Under the pieces are notes generated by a model that was not told where the DNA came from, did not search any database, and saw only the letters and a list, made by a program, of their open reading frames with translations. A program made the translations under genes and the position numbers. Shown one piece after another: positions 1 through 8,511 of a stretch of 64,000 nt of DNA. Each line of letters starts with the position of its first letter. Positions within the stretch are counted from its first letter, which is position 1. Origin of the DNA: Brevibacillus sp. SYP-B805 (GTDB taxonomy: Bacteria > Bacillota > Bacilli > Brevibacillales > Brevibacillaceae); the NCBI RefSeq assembly GCF_011059135.1, contig NZ_JAALGD010000014.1, forward strand, positions 1 through 64,000, given 5' to 3'.

Positions 1-38
1 TCAAGAACAGACCGTATAACGATAACGGATAGGACTGA

Positions 39-80
39 TAACCAGATCCTTCCAACTGAATTTGGAAGGCTGGTTTGTTA
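39..80. terminator. Long hairpin, terminator-like or repeat arm
   Basis: TAACCAG-A-TCCTTCCAA pairs with TTTGGAAGG-CTGGTT...TTA around a small loop, and CCCTTTTTA follows on the plus strand. It probably ends a gene lying left of the window, or is the end of a repeat. No coding region is supported between positions 1 and 482; the rest of this stretch holds a repeat copy (151-265) and a terminator (280-310). The aceB promoter is not clear; a weak TTGGTA / GATAAC pair near 411-438 is only a guess. Confidence 0.5.
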
Positions 81-150
81 TACCCTTTTTAAAGTATACC
101 ACAAATAATGATGCTATTTAATTAATTTGGCTTGACAAGATATTAGCTGG

Positions 151-265
151 TTCAGCGAAGTGAGACTCACGCCCCCTGTGGCCCCCGCGTCTTTGTTTCT
201 CCGCTGAGTCAGTCGTCAAAGGAGCTCGCTTGGCCCCATTCCTCCATGCCTCAAACAGAAGTTTG
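151..265 (-). repeat. Inverted repeat copy A of an ~115 bp element
   Basis: Read on the minus strand, this stretch matches 7964-8076 (plus strand) over most of its length. Blocks in common include GGGGCCAAGCGAGCTCC, TTTGACGAC, AAGACGCGGG and GGGGGCGTGAGTCTCAC. The two copies face each other and enclose the whole aceB-glc operon. No transposase is visible. The short open frame crossing it has no gene-like features, so I treat it as non-coding repeat DNA. Confidence 0.8.
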
Positions 266-279
266 TCATCAGTCTGACT

Positions 280-310
280 GGTCCCCGTCAAACAGGGACC
301 GGTTTTTTTT
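280..310 (+). terminator. Rho-independent terminator
   Basis: GGTCCC-CGTCAAACA-GGGACC is followed by GGTTTTTTTT. It would stop plus-strand transcription coming from the left of the window and so insulates the glycolate operon. Confidence 0.8.
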
Positions 311-482
311 GTGTGTGAACGGGTTAGCATCAGCCCTGGTTCAATTTCCGGTTTCAACAGGGAACGAAGCGGCAAAAAAATTCGCCCGCCCGCTAATTGG
401 ATGGACATGATTGGTACGCTGCCCACATATCTGATAACTAAACAGGGGTTAGCTCAAACCATGAAGGGATGGGGGGAAGAGC

Positions 483-2090
483 ATGGGAACGGAAGCCTAC
501 CAACGAATGGACGGCGTTCAGCTGACAGGGCGCATGACGCCGGCGTTCGCCGAGATATTGACGCCTGCGGCCCTGCAGTTTGTCGCCGGGTTGACCCGAA
601 CATTCGGGGATCGCCGGGAAGCGCTGCTGCGCAAACGGGCCGAACGGCAGGCCGAATGGGACGCGGGGAAGAAGCCCGGTTTCCTGCCGGAGACGGCGCA
701 CATTCGCCAGGGCGCTTGGACGATTGCGCCGGTCCCGCCGGATCTGCAGGATCGGCGGGTGGAGATCACCGGGCCGGCCGGGGATCGGAAGATGGTGATC
801 AACGCCCTGAATTCCGGGGCCAAGGCGTTCATGGCCGATTTTGAGGACGCCAACTCGCCCACTTGGGCCAACACCATCCAGGGGCAGATCAATTTGCGCG
901 ACGCCATCAACCGGACGATCCGCCATGTCGGTCCGGAGGGAAAAGTGTATGCCCTCCACGATCAGGTGGCGACCCTGATCGTCCGTCCGCGCGGCTGGCA
1001 TCTGGAAGAGAAGCACGTTCTCATCGATGGCAAACCTGTCTCCGGCAGTCTGTTCGATTTCGGACTCTACTTCTTCCACAACGCCCAAACGCTGATCGCC
1101 AACGGCTCCGGTCCGTATTTTTACCTGCCCAAGCTGGAGAGCCACCTGGAGGCGCGGCTCTGGAACGATGTGTTTGTCTGGGCGCAGGATCAGCTGGGCA
1201 TTCCGCAGGGCACGATCAAGGCTACCGTCCTGATCGAAACGATTCTGGCCGCCTTTGAAATGGACGAAATCATCTATGAGCTGCGCGACCACATGGCCGG
1301 GTTGAACTGCGGGCGGTGGGACTACATTTTCAGCTATATCAAGAAGTTCCGCCATCATCCGGACGTGATTCTGCCCGACCGCTCGCAGGTTACCATGACG
1401 GTGCCGTTTATGCGGGCGTATTCCCTGCTCACCATCCAGACGTGCCACAAGCGGAATGCCCATGCGATCGGGGGGATGTCCGCCTATATCCCGGTGAAAC
1501 ACGATCCGACGGCAAACGAGGAAGCGATGCAGCGGGTGCGGGCAGATAAACTGCGGGAAGCCAGCGACGGACACGACGGCACCTGGGTGGCCCATCCGGG
1601 ATTGGTGCCGGTGGCGCTGGAAGTGTTTGACGCGCACATGCCGTCTCCCCATCAGATTGACAGGAAGCTGGAGGATCTGGCGGTGACCGCCGAGCAGCTG
1701 CTTGATGTGCCGGAAGGGACGATCACGGAAGCGGGCCTGCGCACCAATATCAGCGTCGCCATCCAATACATCGCCGCGTGGCTGGGCGGTTCCGGCGCCG
1801 TCCCCATCTTCAACCTGATGGAGGATGCCGCCACTGCGGAAATCTCCCGGGCCCAGGTCTGGCAGTGGATCCGCCATCCCCAGGGCATCCTCGATGACGG
1901 CCGGAAGATCACGCTGGAACTGGTGGAACAGCTGCGGGAGGAAGAGCTGGAGAAGATCAGGCAGTCCATCGGCGCGGAAGCGTATGAGAGTGGAAACTAC
2001 GGGAATGCGGCCCGGCTGTTCACGCAGCTGGTTGCAGACGACGAATTCGTCGAATTTCTCACGCTGCTTGGGCTGCCGTATCTGGATTGA
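483..2090 (+). CDS. aceB: Malate synthase A
   Basis: Condenses glyoxylate with acetyl-CoA and water to give malate and CoA in the cytoplasm. The 535-residue length fits the short A-type enzyme rather than the ~720-residue G type. The family signature is intact near residues 264-280 ([16 protein letters not shown]). The start is supported by a GGGGGGAA ribosome site just upstream. It is the first gene of an operon with the three glycolate oxidase subunits and a permease, so its glyoxylate probably comes from glycolate; no isocitrate lyase gene is in the window. Glyoxylate-shunt use cannot be excluded. Confidence 0.96.
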   Translation: MGTEAYQRMDGVQLTGRMTPAFAEILTPAALQFVAGLTRTFGDRREALLRKRAERQAEWDAGKKPGFLPETAHIRQGAWTIAPVPPDLQDRRVEITGPAGDRKMVINALNSGAKAFMADFEDANSPTWANTIQGQINLRDAINRTIRHVGPEGKVYALHDQVATLIVRPRGWHLEEKHVLIDGKPVSGSLFDFGLYFFHNAQTLIANGSGPYFYLPKLESHLEARLWNDVFVWAQDQLGIPQGTIKATVLIETILAAFEMDEIIYELRDHMAGLNCGRWDYIFSYIKKFRHHPDVILPDRSQVTMTVPFMRAYSLLTIQTCHKRNAHAIGGMSAYIPVKHDPTANEEAMQRVRADKLREASDGHDGTWVAHPGLVPVALEVFDAHMPSPHQIDRKLEDLAVTAEQLLDVPEGTITEAGLRTNISVAIQYIAAWLGGSGAVPIFNLMEDAATAEISRAQVWQWIRHPQGILDDGRKITLELVEQLREEELEKIRQSIGAEAYESGNYGNAARLFTQLVADDEFVEFLTLLGLPYLD

Positions 2091-2139
2091 CACAGGAGAG
2101 GGAACGGATGGAAGCGGCGCTTACCAAAGGGGGATGAAC

Positions 2140-3453
2140 ATGGCAGCGATGGCCATCACGAAAGCCATTACGGTGGGAAAGATCCGGCCGGCCGCGGAAC
2201 CCTTGCATGTTCTCGGGAATCACGGCGCGTACGAGGTCTTTCCGGAAACCGAGGAAGAGATTGCGGCCGTATTGCAGGCGGCCCATGCCCATTCGCTATC
2301 CGTGATTCCGATGGGAGGGGGGACAAAACGAGGATGGGGCGGGACCCTGGAAAAGGCGGACATCCTGCTTTGCCTCTCCTCCTGCAGGGGGATCGTGGAA
2401 TATTCGCCCGGCGACATGACCGTGACGGTGAAGGCGGGTACGACGATCCGGGAGATCGCCGAACAGCTGGCCGTCCACGGGCAGATGCTTCCGCTCGACC
2501 CGTTCTGGCCCGACGCAGCGACGATCGGCGGCGTGGTGGCCGCCAATGACAGCGGGCCGAAGCGGCTGCGCTATGGTTCGGCCCGAGACCATGTGATCGG
2601 GCTGCGCGTGGTGTATCCCGACGGGCGCGTCATCCGGACGGGCGGGAAGGTGGTGAAAAATGTGGCCGGCTACGATATGAGCAAACTGTTTATCGGTTCC
2701 ATGGGCACATTGGGCGTCATGAGCGAAATCACGCTGAAACTGCGCCCCGTGCCGCCCTGCCAGTCGCTGCTGCTGCTCGCATTCCCCAATGCCGATTTTC
2801 CCGCGATCCGCTCCTTTGTGCTTGCTGTGCTCGACTCGACCATGGAACCGGTCTCGCTGGAACTCCTGAGTCCCGCACTCCACCAGGCCATGAACGGGAG
2901 AGACGGCTATGCCCTGGCGATCGCCCTGGAAGACGGGGAGAAAGCGGTCCGCTACCAGGAAGAATGGCTCATCGCGCACGCGCCGCCGGGAACGGAGATC
3001 CGGTCATGGCGGCAGGAAGAGGCGGCGCATTGGTGGTCCCGGTTCTACCGGATGTTTCCTTCCGGCGTTTCCCCCGCCGACCGGCAAGCGGCGGAAATGG
3101 CCCTGAAAATCGGCAGCCGCAACCTGGATGTGCTGGAGTTGGTCAAGACCTGCCACGACCTCGGCGAGCGGCACGGCCTGGCTGTGGAGGGACACGGCGG
3201 TCTGGGGCACGGCATTTCCCGCGTCTATGTCAAAGGAGATCCGGCGCGCTTTGCCGCTTATCTGCAGGAGGTGCGCACGGCGGCCGAAGAGCGGGGCGGC
3301 TATGCGGTGGTGCAGCATGCCTCCCTTGCAGTGCGCCGCCAACTGGACGTGTGGGGAAGACCGCCTGCCGGGTTTTCCCTGATGCAGGGGGTCAAGCGTG
3401 CCATCGATCCGCGCCAGGTGTGCAGCCCGAACCGTTTTGTAGGGGGGATATAA
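2140..3453 (+). CDS. glcE: Glycolate oxidase FAD-binding subunit GlcE
   Basis: A 437-residue flavoprotein subunit of glycolate dehydrogenase, which oxidises glycolate to glyoxylate. It has an FAD-binding PCMH-type domain in the N-terminal half (GGGTKRGWGG, DPFWPDAATIGGVVAANDSG, AGYDMSKLFIGSMGTLG) and a substrate-side C-terminal half. I chose ATG 2140 because AAAGGGGG lies seven bases upstream; ATG 2134 abuts that site and the longer open frame from 1825 runs through aceB. GlcE normally pairs with GlcD and the Fe-S protein GlcF, both encoded next. The stop codon touches the GTG of glcF. Confidence 0.9.
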   Translation: MAAMAITKAITVGKIRPAAEPLHVLGNHGAYEVFPETEEEIAAVLQAAHAHSLSVIPMGGGTKRGWGGTLEKADILLCLSSCRGIVEYSPGDMTVTVKAGTTIREIAEQLAVHGQMLPLDPFWPDAATIGGVVAANDSGPKRLRYGSARDHVIGLRVVYPDGRVIRTGGKVVKNVAGYDMSKLFIGSMGTLGVMSEITLKLRPVPPCQSLLLLAFPNADFPAIRSFVLAVLDSTMEPVSLELLSPALHQAMNGRDGYALAIALEDGEKAVRYQEEWLIAHAPPGTEIRSWRQEEAAHWWSRFYRMFPSGVSPADRQAAEMALKIGSRNLDVLELVKTCHDLGERHGLAVEGHGGLGHGISRVYVKGDPARFAAYLQEVRTAAEERGGYAVVQHASLAVRRQLDVWGRPPAGFSLMQGVKRAIDPRQVCSPNRFVGGI

Positions 3454-4782
3454 GTGAGTGCGCCTGCAACGAAAAGCCATTATCTCTGGGAAGATCCGCC
3501 CGACGAGGAAAAGTATTCCGCCTGCGTCCACTGCGGGCTGTGCCTGGAATCGTGTCCCACCTATCTGGAGACGGGGCATGAACAGCAGTCCCCGCGCGGA
3601 CGGGTCCATCTGATCAAAGCGGTTGCGGAAGGGAAAATTCCGCTGTCCCCAGGCTTTGAACAACCGGTTTTCACCTGTCTGGACTGCCGTGCCTGTGAAA
3701 CGGCCTGCCCATCCGGCGTGCAGGTGGGTTCGCTGATTGAAGCGGCGCGCGGACAAATCCGCAAGGCAATGCCATTAACGGGCTGGAGGGCCCTGCTTCA
3801 TGCCGTATTCCTGAGAGGCGTGTTTCCGCATCCTTCCCGCTTGTTCGCCCTGGGAAAGCTGATGAAGCTTTATCAGCGAAGCGGCCTGCAAGCGTTGGCG
3901 CGAAAAACGGGGCTGCTCAACCTGCTGCCCGGGCATCTGCAGGCGATGGAACGCGTCGTGCCCGCCGTTCCCGATCCGGTGATGAAAAGATACCCGGAAG
4001 TCATTCCGGCCCAAGGGACTCCTCGGGGGCGGGTCGCCCTGCTCACCGGGTGCGTGATGGATGTCCTGTTCGGCGATATCAACGAGGCGACCGTGCGCGT
4101 GTTGACCCGCAACGGGTATGAAGTGGTGGTGCCGCGCGACCAGCGGTGCTGCGGAGCGCTGCATATCCATGCCGGTGACCGGGAGCAGGGCAAGATCCTG
4201 GCACGGCGGAACATCGACGCCTTTTTGCACGCCCGTGTGGACAGCGTGATCGTCAATGCGGCGGGCTGCGGATGCGCGCTGAAGGAATACCCCGAACTGC
4301 TGCAAAATGACCCCGCTTATCGCGAGAAGGCGGTACAATTCGCCGAAAAAGTGGCGGACATCTCGAAATTTTTGGCTGCGCACGGCTATGAAAAGCCGAC
4401 AGGCCGGGTAGAAGCGCGCGTGGCCTACCACGATGCCTGCCATCTCGCCCACGGGCAGGGCATTCGTGCGGAACCCCGGCAGCTGCTGCGCGAGATTCCC
4501 GGCGTGGCATGGGTGGAGATGCCGCTCGCGGACCGCTGTTGCGGAAGTGCCGGCATCTACAACCTGACCCATCCGGAGATGGCCGGCAAGATTCTCGACG
4601 AAAAAATGAAAGCGGTTCCGGAGCAGGCGGACATCATCGCGATGGGAAATCCGGGCTGCATGCTGCAGATGATGATGGGGGTTCACCGGCACGGCCGCAC
4701 ACAGCGGGTTGTCCATACCGTCCAACTGCTCGATTGGGCCTACCAGCGGGAAGCGGCACCGCAAGAGGAAAGGGGGATGTAG
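3454..4782 (+). CDS. glcF: Glycolate oxidase iron-sulfur subunit GlcF
   Basis: A 442-residue Fe-S subunit that carries electrons from the flavin subunits to the membrane quinone pool. Two CxxCxxCxxxC clusters are visible (C24-C27-C30-C34 and C75-C78-C81-C85), followed by two CCG-type cysteine-rich domains (RCCGALH and RCCGSAGI). It begins with GTG directly after the glcE stop, with AGGGGGGAT upstream. The tight spacing indicates translational coupling in a GlcDEF complex. LutA/LldE-type lactate oxidation proteins also carry CCG domains, but the GlcD/GlcE neighbours favour glycolate. Confidence 0.93.
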   Translation: MSAPATKSHYLWEDPPDEEKYSACVHCGLCLESCPTYLETGHEQQSPRGRVHLIKAVAEGKIPLSPGFEQPVFTCLDCRACETACPSGVQVGSLIEAARGQIRKAMPLTGWRALLHAVFLRGVFPHPSRLFALGKLMKLYQRSGLQALARKTGLLNLLPGHLQAMERVVPAVPDPVMKRYPEVIPAQGTPRGRVALLTGCVMDVLFGDINEATVRVLTRNGYEVVVPRDQRCCGALHIHAGDREQGKILARRNIDAFLHARVDSVIVNAAGCGCALKEYPELLQNDPAYREKAVQFAEKVADISKFLAAHGYEKPTGRVEARVAYHDACHLAHGQGIRAEPRQLLREIPGVAWVEMPLADRCCGSAGIYNLTHPEMAGKILDEKMKAVPEQADIIAMGNPGCMLQMMMGVHRHGRTQRVVHTVQLLDWAYQREAAPQEERGM

Positions 4783-4785
4783 CCG

Positions 4786-6213
4786 ATGGCCGCCATCGAT
4801 CCGCTTGTCCGTGAACTGTCACAGATTGTCGGCCCGGATGCCGTCCTGTACCGCCGGGAGGATCTGATCGCCTACGAATGCGACGGCTACACCGTCCGGA
4901 AACAGCCGCCCCGTGCCGTCGTGTTTCCCTCCTGTACGGCGGAGGTGTCCGCGGTTGTCAAGCACCTGCATGAACGACACATCCCGTTTATTCCCCGGGG
5001 GGCGGGGACGGGCCTGAGCGGCGGCGCCATCCCGCTGGGCGGTGAAGTGATCATCAGCCTGGTCAGGATGAAGCGGCTGCTGCATGTCGATTACGAAAAC
5101 CGGCTGGCTGTGGTGGAACCGGGCTTCGTCAATCTGAAGCTGACCAATGCCGTCGCCGCCAAAGGCTACTATTACGCGCCCGATCCTTCCAGCCAATACG
5201 CCTGCACGATCGGCGGCAATGTGGCGGAGAACGCGGGAGGGGCGCACTGCCTGAAATACGGGGTGACCACCAACCACGTGCTGGGGCTGGAGGTGGTGCT
5301 GGCCGACGGAGAGATTGTGGAAATCGGCGGCGTGCCCGACACACCGGGTTACGACCTGCTGGGGCTTCTCACCGGGTCGGAAGGAACCCTGGGGATTGTG
5401 ACAAAGATCACGGTGCGCATCCTGAAAAATCCCGAAGGCAAAAAGACGGTGCTGGCCTATTTCGACAGCGTGGAGGAAGCCAGCCGGGCGGTTTCCGACA
5501 TCGTGGCAGCCGGCATCGTGCCGGCGGCGCTGGAGATGATGGACAAGACGGCGATCGAAGGGGTGGAAGCGGGCAATTATCCGGTCGGCCACCCCAAAGG
5601 GTTGGAAGCGCTGCTGCTGATTGAAGTGGACGGGATTTCCGCCGGGATTGACGATCAAATCGCGCGGATCGTGGAGGTTTGTCAAAACCGGAACGTGTCG
5701 GAGGTGAAGGTGGCAGCCAGCGAGGAGGAACGGGCGAGATGGTGGGCCAACCGGAAAACGGCCTTCCCCGCCATGGGGGCGATCTCGCCGGATTATCTGG
5801 TGCAGGATGGCGTGATTCCCCGCAGCCGCCTGCCGGAAGTCCTGGAAAAGATCAGCCGGATCAGCGCGCGCTCCGGGCTGCGGATCGCCAATGTCTTTCA
5901 CGCCGGGGACGGCAATCTGCACCCGCTGATCCTGTTTGACGCAAGAATTCCCGGGGAAACGGAACGGGCCGTCCAGGTTGGCTCGGAGGTGCTGAAAGCG
6001 TGTGCGGATGCGGGAGGCTCGATTACGGGCGAGCACGGCGTCGGCATCGAGAAAAAAGAGGAGATGCGGTATATCTTCACGGACGAGGAGATTGCCGCGC
6101 AGATCGGGATTCGCGATGTGTTCAATCCGCAGAATCTGTTGAATCCCGACAAGCTGTTCCCCAAGCCGGGCCGCTGTGCGGAAATGAGGACAGCCCCCGG
6201 GGAGGCCCGTTGA
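4786..6213 (+). CDS. glcD: Glycolate oxidase subunit GlcD (FAD-linked)
   Basis: A 475-residue FAD-dependent 2-hydroxyacid dehydrogenase subunit, the likely catalytic flavoprotein of the glycolate dehydrogenase. The PCMH domain includes PRGAGTGLSGGA and DPSSQYACTIGGNVAENAGG; the C-terminal FAD-oxidase domain carries NVFHAGDGNLHPL and the family motif GEHGVGIEK. GAAAGGGGGAT precedes the ATG. The gene follows glcF by three bases. D-lactate dehydrogenases of the same superfamily look similar; the operon with malate synthase supports glycolate. Confidence 0.94.
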   Translation: MAAIDPLVRELSQIVGPDAVLYRREDLIAYECDGYTVRKQPPRAVVFPSCTAEVSAVVKHLHERHIPFIPRGAGTGLSGGAIPLGGEVIISLVRMKRLLHVDYENRLAVVEPGFVNLKLTNAVAAKGYYYAPDPSSQYACTIGGNVAENAGGAHCLKYGVTTNHVLGLEVVLADGEIVEIGGVPDTPGYDLLGLLTGSEGTLGIVTKITVRILKNPEGKKTVLAYFDSVEEASRAVSDIVAAGIVPAALEMMDKTAIEGVEAGNYPVGHPKGLEALLLIEVDGISAGIDDQIARIVEVCQNRNVSEVKVAASEEERARWWANRKTAFPAMGAISPDYLVQDGVIPRSRLPEVLEKISRISARSGLRIANVFHAGDGNLHPLILFDARIPGETERAVQVGSEVLKACADAGGSITGEHGVGIEKKEEMRYIFTDEEIAAQIGIRDVFNPQNLLNPDKLFPKPGRCAEMRTAPGEAR

Positions 6214-6247
6214 ATCACCAACTTCTGTTCAAGCGAGGTGTTCGGTT

Positions 6248-7951
6248 ATGGCGTGGTCGCAGATTTATACGCCGGTAGGAGGGAGCCTGGCTCTCTCCGC
6301 CCTGGTGGCACTGATTCCGATTCTTTATTTCTTCTGGGCGTTGGCCGTGAAGCGCATGAAGGGACATATTGCCGGCTCCACCACCCTGCTGGTCGCTGTT
6401 CTGGTCGCGATGGTGGTGTATGGCATGCCGGCCGGGATGGCCGTGATGTCGGCCGTACAGGGAGCCGTGTACGGGGTGATCCCGATCGGATGGATCATTA
6501 TCGCTTCGGTCTTTTTGTATAAGCTGACGGTTAAGTCGGGACAGTTTGATATCATCCGCGCATCCGTGGTCTCGGTTACGGAGGACCGCCGCCTGCAGGC
6601 GCTCCTGATCGCCTTTTCGTTCGGGGCGTTTCTGGAAGGGGCTGCCGGTTTTGGCGCGCCGGTCGCCATTTCGGCGGCACTGCTGGTCGGACTGGGATTT
6701 CATCCGATCTATGCGGCGGGGATCTGTCTGCTCGCCAACACCGCGCCCGTCGCGTTCGGCGCCATCGGAACGCCGATTATCGCCGTATCCGGCCCGACGG
6801 GGATCCCGGCGATGGATATATCCCAGATCGTCGGCCGCCAGCTGCCGCTGCTCTCCATTTTTGTGCCGTTTTATCTGGTCGTGCTGATGTGCGGATTCAG
6901 ACGAACCCTCGAGGTGATGCCCGCCATCCTGGTCTCCGGCATTTCCTTTGCGTGCACCCAGTTCATCACCTCCAACTATATGGGACCGGAGCTTCCCGAC
7001 ATTCTCTCCGCCCTGGTGTCGATGGTCTGCCTCACCCTGCTGCTGAAGGTGTGGCAGCCCGCGTCCATCTTCCGGTTTCAGGCGGAGACGGCGGGCATGC
7101 AAACGGCTCCTTCCGATCAGGCTGGGAGGCTTGGGAAGGGCAGCAGGCGCACCTATACGGCGAAGCAGGTGTTGTACGCCTGGTCTCCGTTTCTGGTGCT
7201 GACGGCGCTGATCTCGCTGTGGGGCGTTCCCTCGATAAAAAAGGCATTGATCGGCAAATACGAGGGAGCCAACGCGCTCCTGTCCGCGATCAATCCGCTC
7301 GGCAAAGCGCTCAGCTTTTACCCGCCGGTGCCCGGCCTGAACCAACTCGTCATCGGCGCAAACGGCAAGCCGATCGAAGCGTTGTTTAAGCTGGAACTGC
7401 TGGTGGCAGCGGGAACGGCGATCCTGTTTGCAGCGGTCATCACCAAGTTTATCGCCAGGATCTCGTGGAAAGAGTGGGGGAAGACGTTTGGCGAGACCTT
7501 GCGCGAATTGCGGTTCGCCATCACCACGATCGCGGCTGTCGTCGGTTTTGCGTACGTGGCCAACGCTTCCGGGATGAGCACGACGCTCGGCATGGCGCTG
7601 GCGGCGACAGGGGTGCTGTTCCCGTTCTTCGCGCCCATGTTGGGCTGGTTGGGGGTATTTCTCACGGGATCGGATACCTCTTCCAACCTGTTGTTTGGCA
7701 ATCTGCAAAAGGTGACAGCGACGCAGCTGGGCATGAGCCCGGCGCTGGCGATTGCGGCCAACAGCAGCGGCGGCGTCACCGGCAAAATGATTTCGCCGCA
7801 ATCGATCGCGGTCGCCTGCGCTGCGGTGGGATTGGCGGGCAAGGACGCCGAGCTGTTCCGGTTTACGTTTAAACACAGCATTCTGCTGCTGCTGATCATC
7901 TGCGTGCTGACCTACTTGCAGACAAATGTGCTTTCCTGGATGCTGCCGTGA
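6248..7951 (+). CDS. glcA: Glycolate/L-lactate permease (LctP/GlcA family)
   Basis: A 567-residue integral membrane transporter with many hydrophobic segments, typical of the lactate permease family (about 550-570 residues). The motif GAFLEGAAGFGAPVAI and the C-terminal GSDTSSNLLFGNLQK and NSSGGVTGKMISPQSIA are characteristic. The family includes E. coli LctP and the glycolate permease GlcA, which cannot be separated by eye; its place behind glcEFD and aceB makes glycolate uptake the best reading. The start is supported by GCGAGGTG upstream. It is the last gene before repeat copy B. Confidence 0.9.
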   Translation: MAWSQIYTPVGGSLALSALVALIPILYFFWALAVKRMKGHIAGSTTLLVAVLVAMVVYGMPAGMAVMSAVQGAVYGVIPIGWIIIASVFLYKLTVKSGQFDIIRASVVSVTEDRRLQALLIAFSFGAFLEGAAGFGAPVAISAALLVGLGFHPIYAAGICLLANTAPVAFGAIGTPIIAVSGPTGIPAMDISQIVGRQLPLLSIFVPFYLVVLMCGFRRTLEVMPAILVSGISFACTQFITSNYMGPELPDILSALVSMVCLTLLLKVWQPASIFRFQAETAGMQTAPSDQAGRLGKGSRRTYTAKQVLYAWSPFLVLTALISLWGVPSIKKALIGKYEGANALLSAINPLGKALSFYPPVPGLNQLVIGANGKPIEALFKLELLVAAGTAILFAAVITKFIARISWKEWGKTFGETLRELRFAITTIAAVVGFAYVANASGMSTTLGMALAATGVLFPFFAPMLGWLGVFLTGSDTSSNLLFGNLQKVTATQLGMSPALAIAANSSGGVTGKMISPQSIAVACAAVGLAGKDAELFRFTFKHSILLLLIICVLTYLQTNVLSWMLP

Positions 7952-7963
7952 AGAAGAAAGGAT

Positions 7964-8147
7964 GAACTTCTGTTAGAGGCATGGCGTGATGGGGCCAAGC
8001 GAGCTCCTTTGACGACAGACTCAGCGAAGAAACGAAGACGCGGGAGCAAAGGGGGCGTGAGTCTCACATCCCTGAAACGCCCAGATGTTGAGCCCCCGCC
8101 CGCGTCGCGTTTCGGAGCGGACAGGGCAAACTTCTTCGCTGGTCGTC
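7964..8147 (+). repeat. Inverted repeat copy B, with a palindromic extension
   Basis: 7964-8076 is the mate of copy A at 151-265. Beyond the shared part, CAGCGAAGAA (8022-8031) and GACGAC (8011-8016) are exactly complementary to TTCTTCGCTG (8132-8141) and GTCGTC (8142-8147), so this copy can fold into a long imperfect hairpin. A 98-codon open frame crosses it, but it starts inside the repeat, has no ribosome site and is very basic, so I do not call it a gene. Confidence 0.8.
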
Positions 8148-8199
8148 AAGAGAGCGAGCAGGAACCATCACCCATGATGACCGACTTTGTCTGCACACT

Positions 8200-8228
8200 G
8201 AGCCGGGGGGATGACCCGGCTCTCTTGT
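8200..8228 (+). terminator. Terminator-like hairpin after the glycolate operon
   Basis: GAGCCGGG-GGGATGA-CCCGGCTC followed by TCTTGTCTG. The stem is strong but the U-tract is poor. It lies about 250 bases after the permease and is the best end point seen for the glc transcript. Confidence 0.5.
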
Positions 8229-8290
8229 CTGTTCGGTGGAAGCGGCAGCATGAGGCGGGCGGCTCTTGGGAGGAGAGCACCTCGGAAAAA

Positions 8291-8306
8291 ATTGAAACGA
8301 TTTAAT
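8291..8306. promoter_or_regulatory. Upstream LacI-type operator (imperfect)
   Basis: ATTGAAACGATTTAAT is an imperfect copy of the palindrome at 8482-8497. Its position about 120 bases upstream of the promoter suggests a distal auxiliary site for looping. Confidence 0.45.
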
Positions 8307-8412
8307 TGTTTGGATGGTAAAAAATTGAATCACCAAATGCGAATTTGCTTTTCAGAAGTTTTTTGGCGATGAAATCATTCATGATTTGTGCAAAAAAATC
8401 AAAAAATCAGTA

Positions 8413-8441
8413 TTGACCAACTGATTTTTTGAGTGTAAGAT
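8413..8441 (+). promoter_or_regulatory. Promoter of the lacI-ketohexose operon
   Basis: TTGACC (8413-8418), a 17-base spacer and TAAGAT (8436-8441). The -35 box lies in the loop of an exact 12-bp inverted repeat (TCAAAAAATCAG / CTGATTTTTTGA, 8399-8432) that could itself act as a two-way terminator or binding site. Operators follow at 8452 and 8479. Confidence 0.65.
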
Positions 8442-8451
8442 CGTATCAAGT

Positions 8452-8463
8452 AAAAACGTTTTA
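8452..8463. promoter_or_regulatory. LacI-type operator near the start of transcription
   Basis: AAAAACGTTTTA has a CG-centred AAAACGTTTT core immediately downstream of the predicted transcription start. It looks like a degenerate version of the neighbouring perfect palindrome. Confidence 0.5.
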
Positions 8464-8478
8464 ATTATTTTTACTATT

Positions 8479-8500
8479 AAAATTGAAACGTTTCAATTTT
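8479..8500. promoter_or_regulatory. Perfect LacI/cre-type operator
   Basis: A perfect 22-bp palindrome whose core is ATTGAAACGTTTCAAT. It sits between the promoter and the regulator's own start, so the LacI protein probably represses itself and the genes downstream. The core also resembles a CcpA cre site, so CcpA binding is possible. Confidence 0.8.
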
Positions 8501-8511
8501 TGGGGTGGTAT

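Noticed and set aside
118-426. 102-codon minus-strand open frame over repeat copy A
   Set aside because: Crosses a terminator and the repeat, has no ribosome site and no family features.
438-2093. 551-codon minus-strand frame
   Set aside because: Antisense of aceB; composition is the mirror of a GC-biased gene (rich in R, H, Q, P).
6215-7876. 553-codon minus-strand frame
   Set aside because: Antisense of the permease; extremely rich in R, H, G and Q, no motif.
8009-8305. 98-codon plus-strand frame after the glycolate operon
   Set aside because: Lies in repeat copy B and a terminator; basic, low-complexity, no ribosome site.
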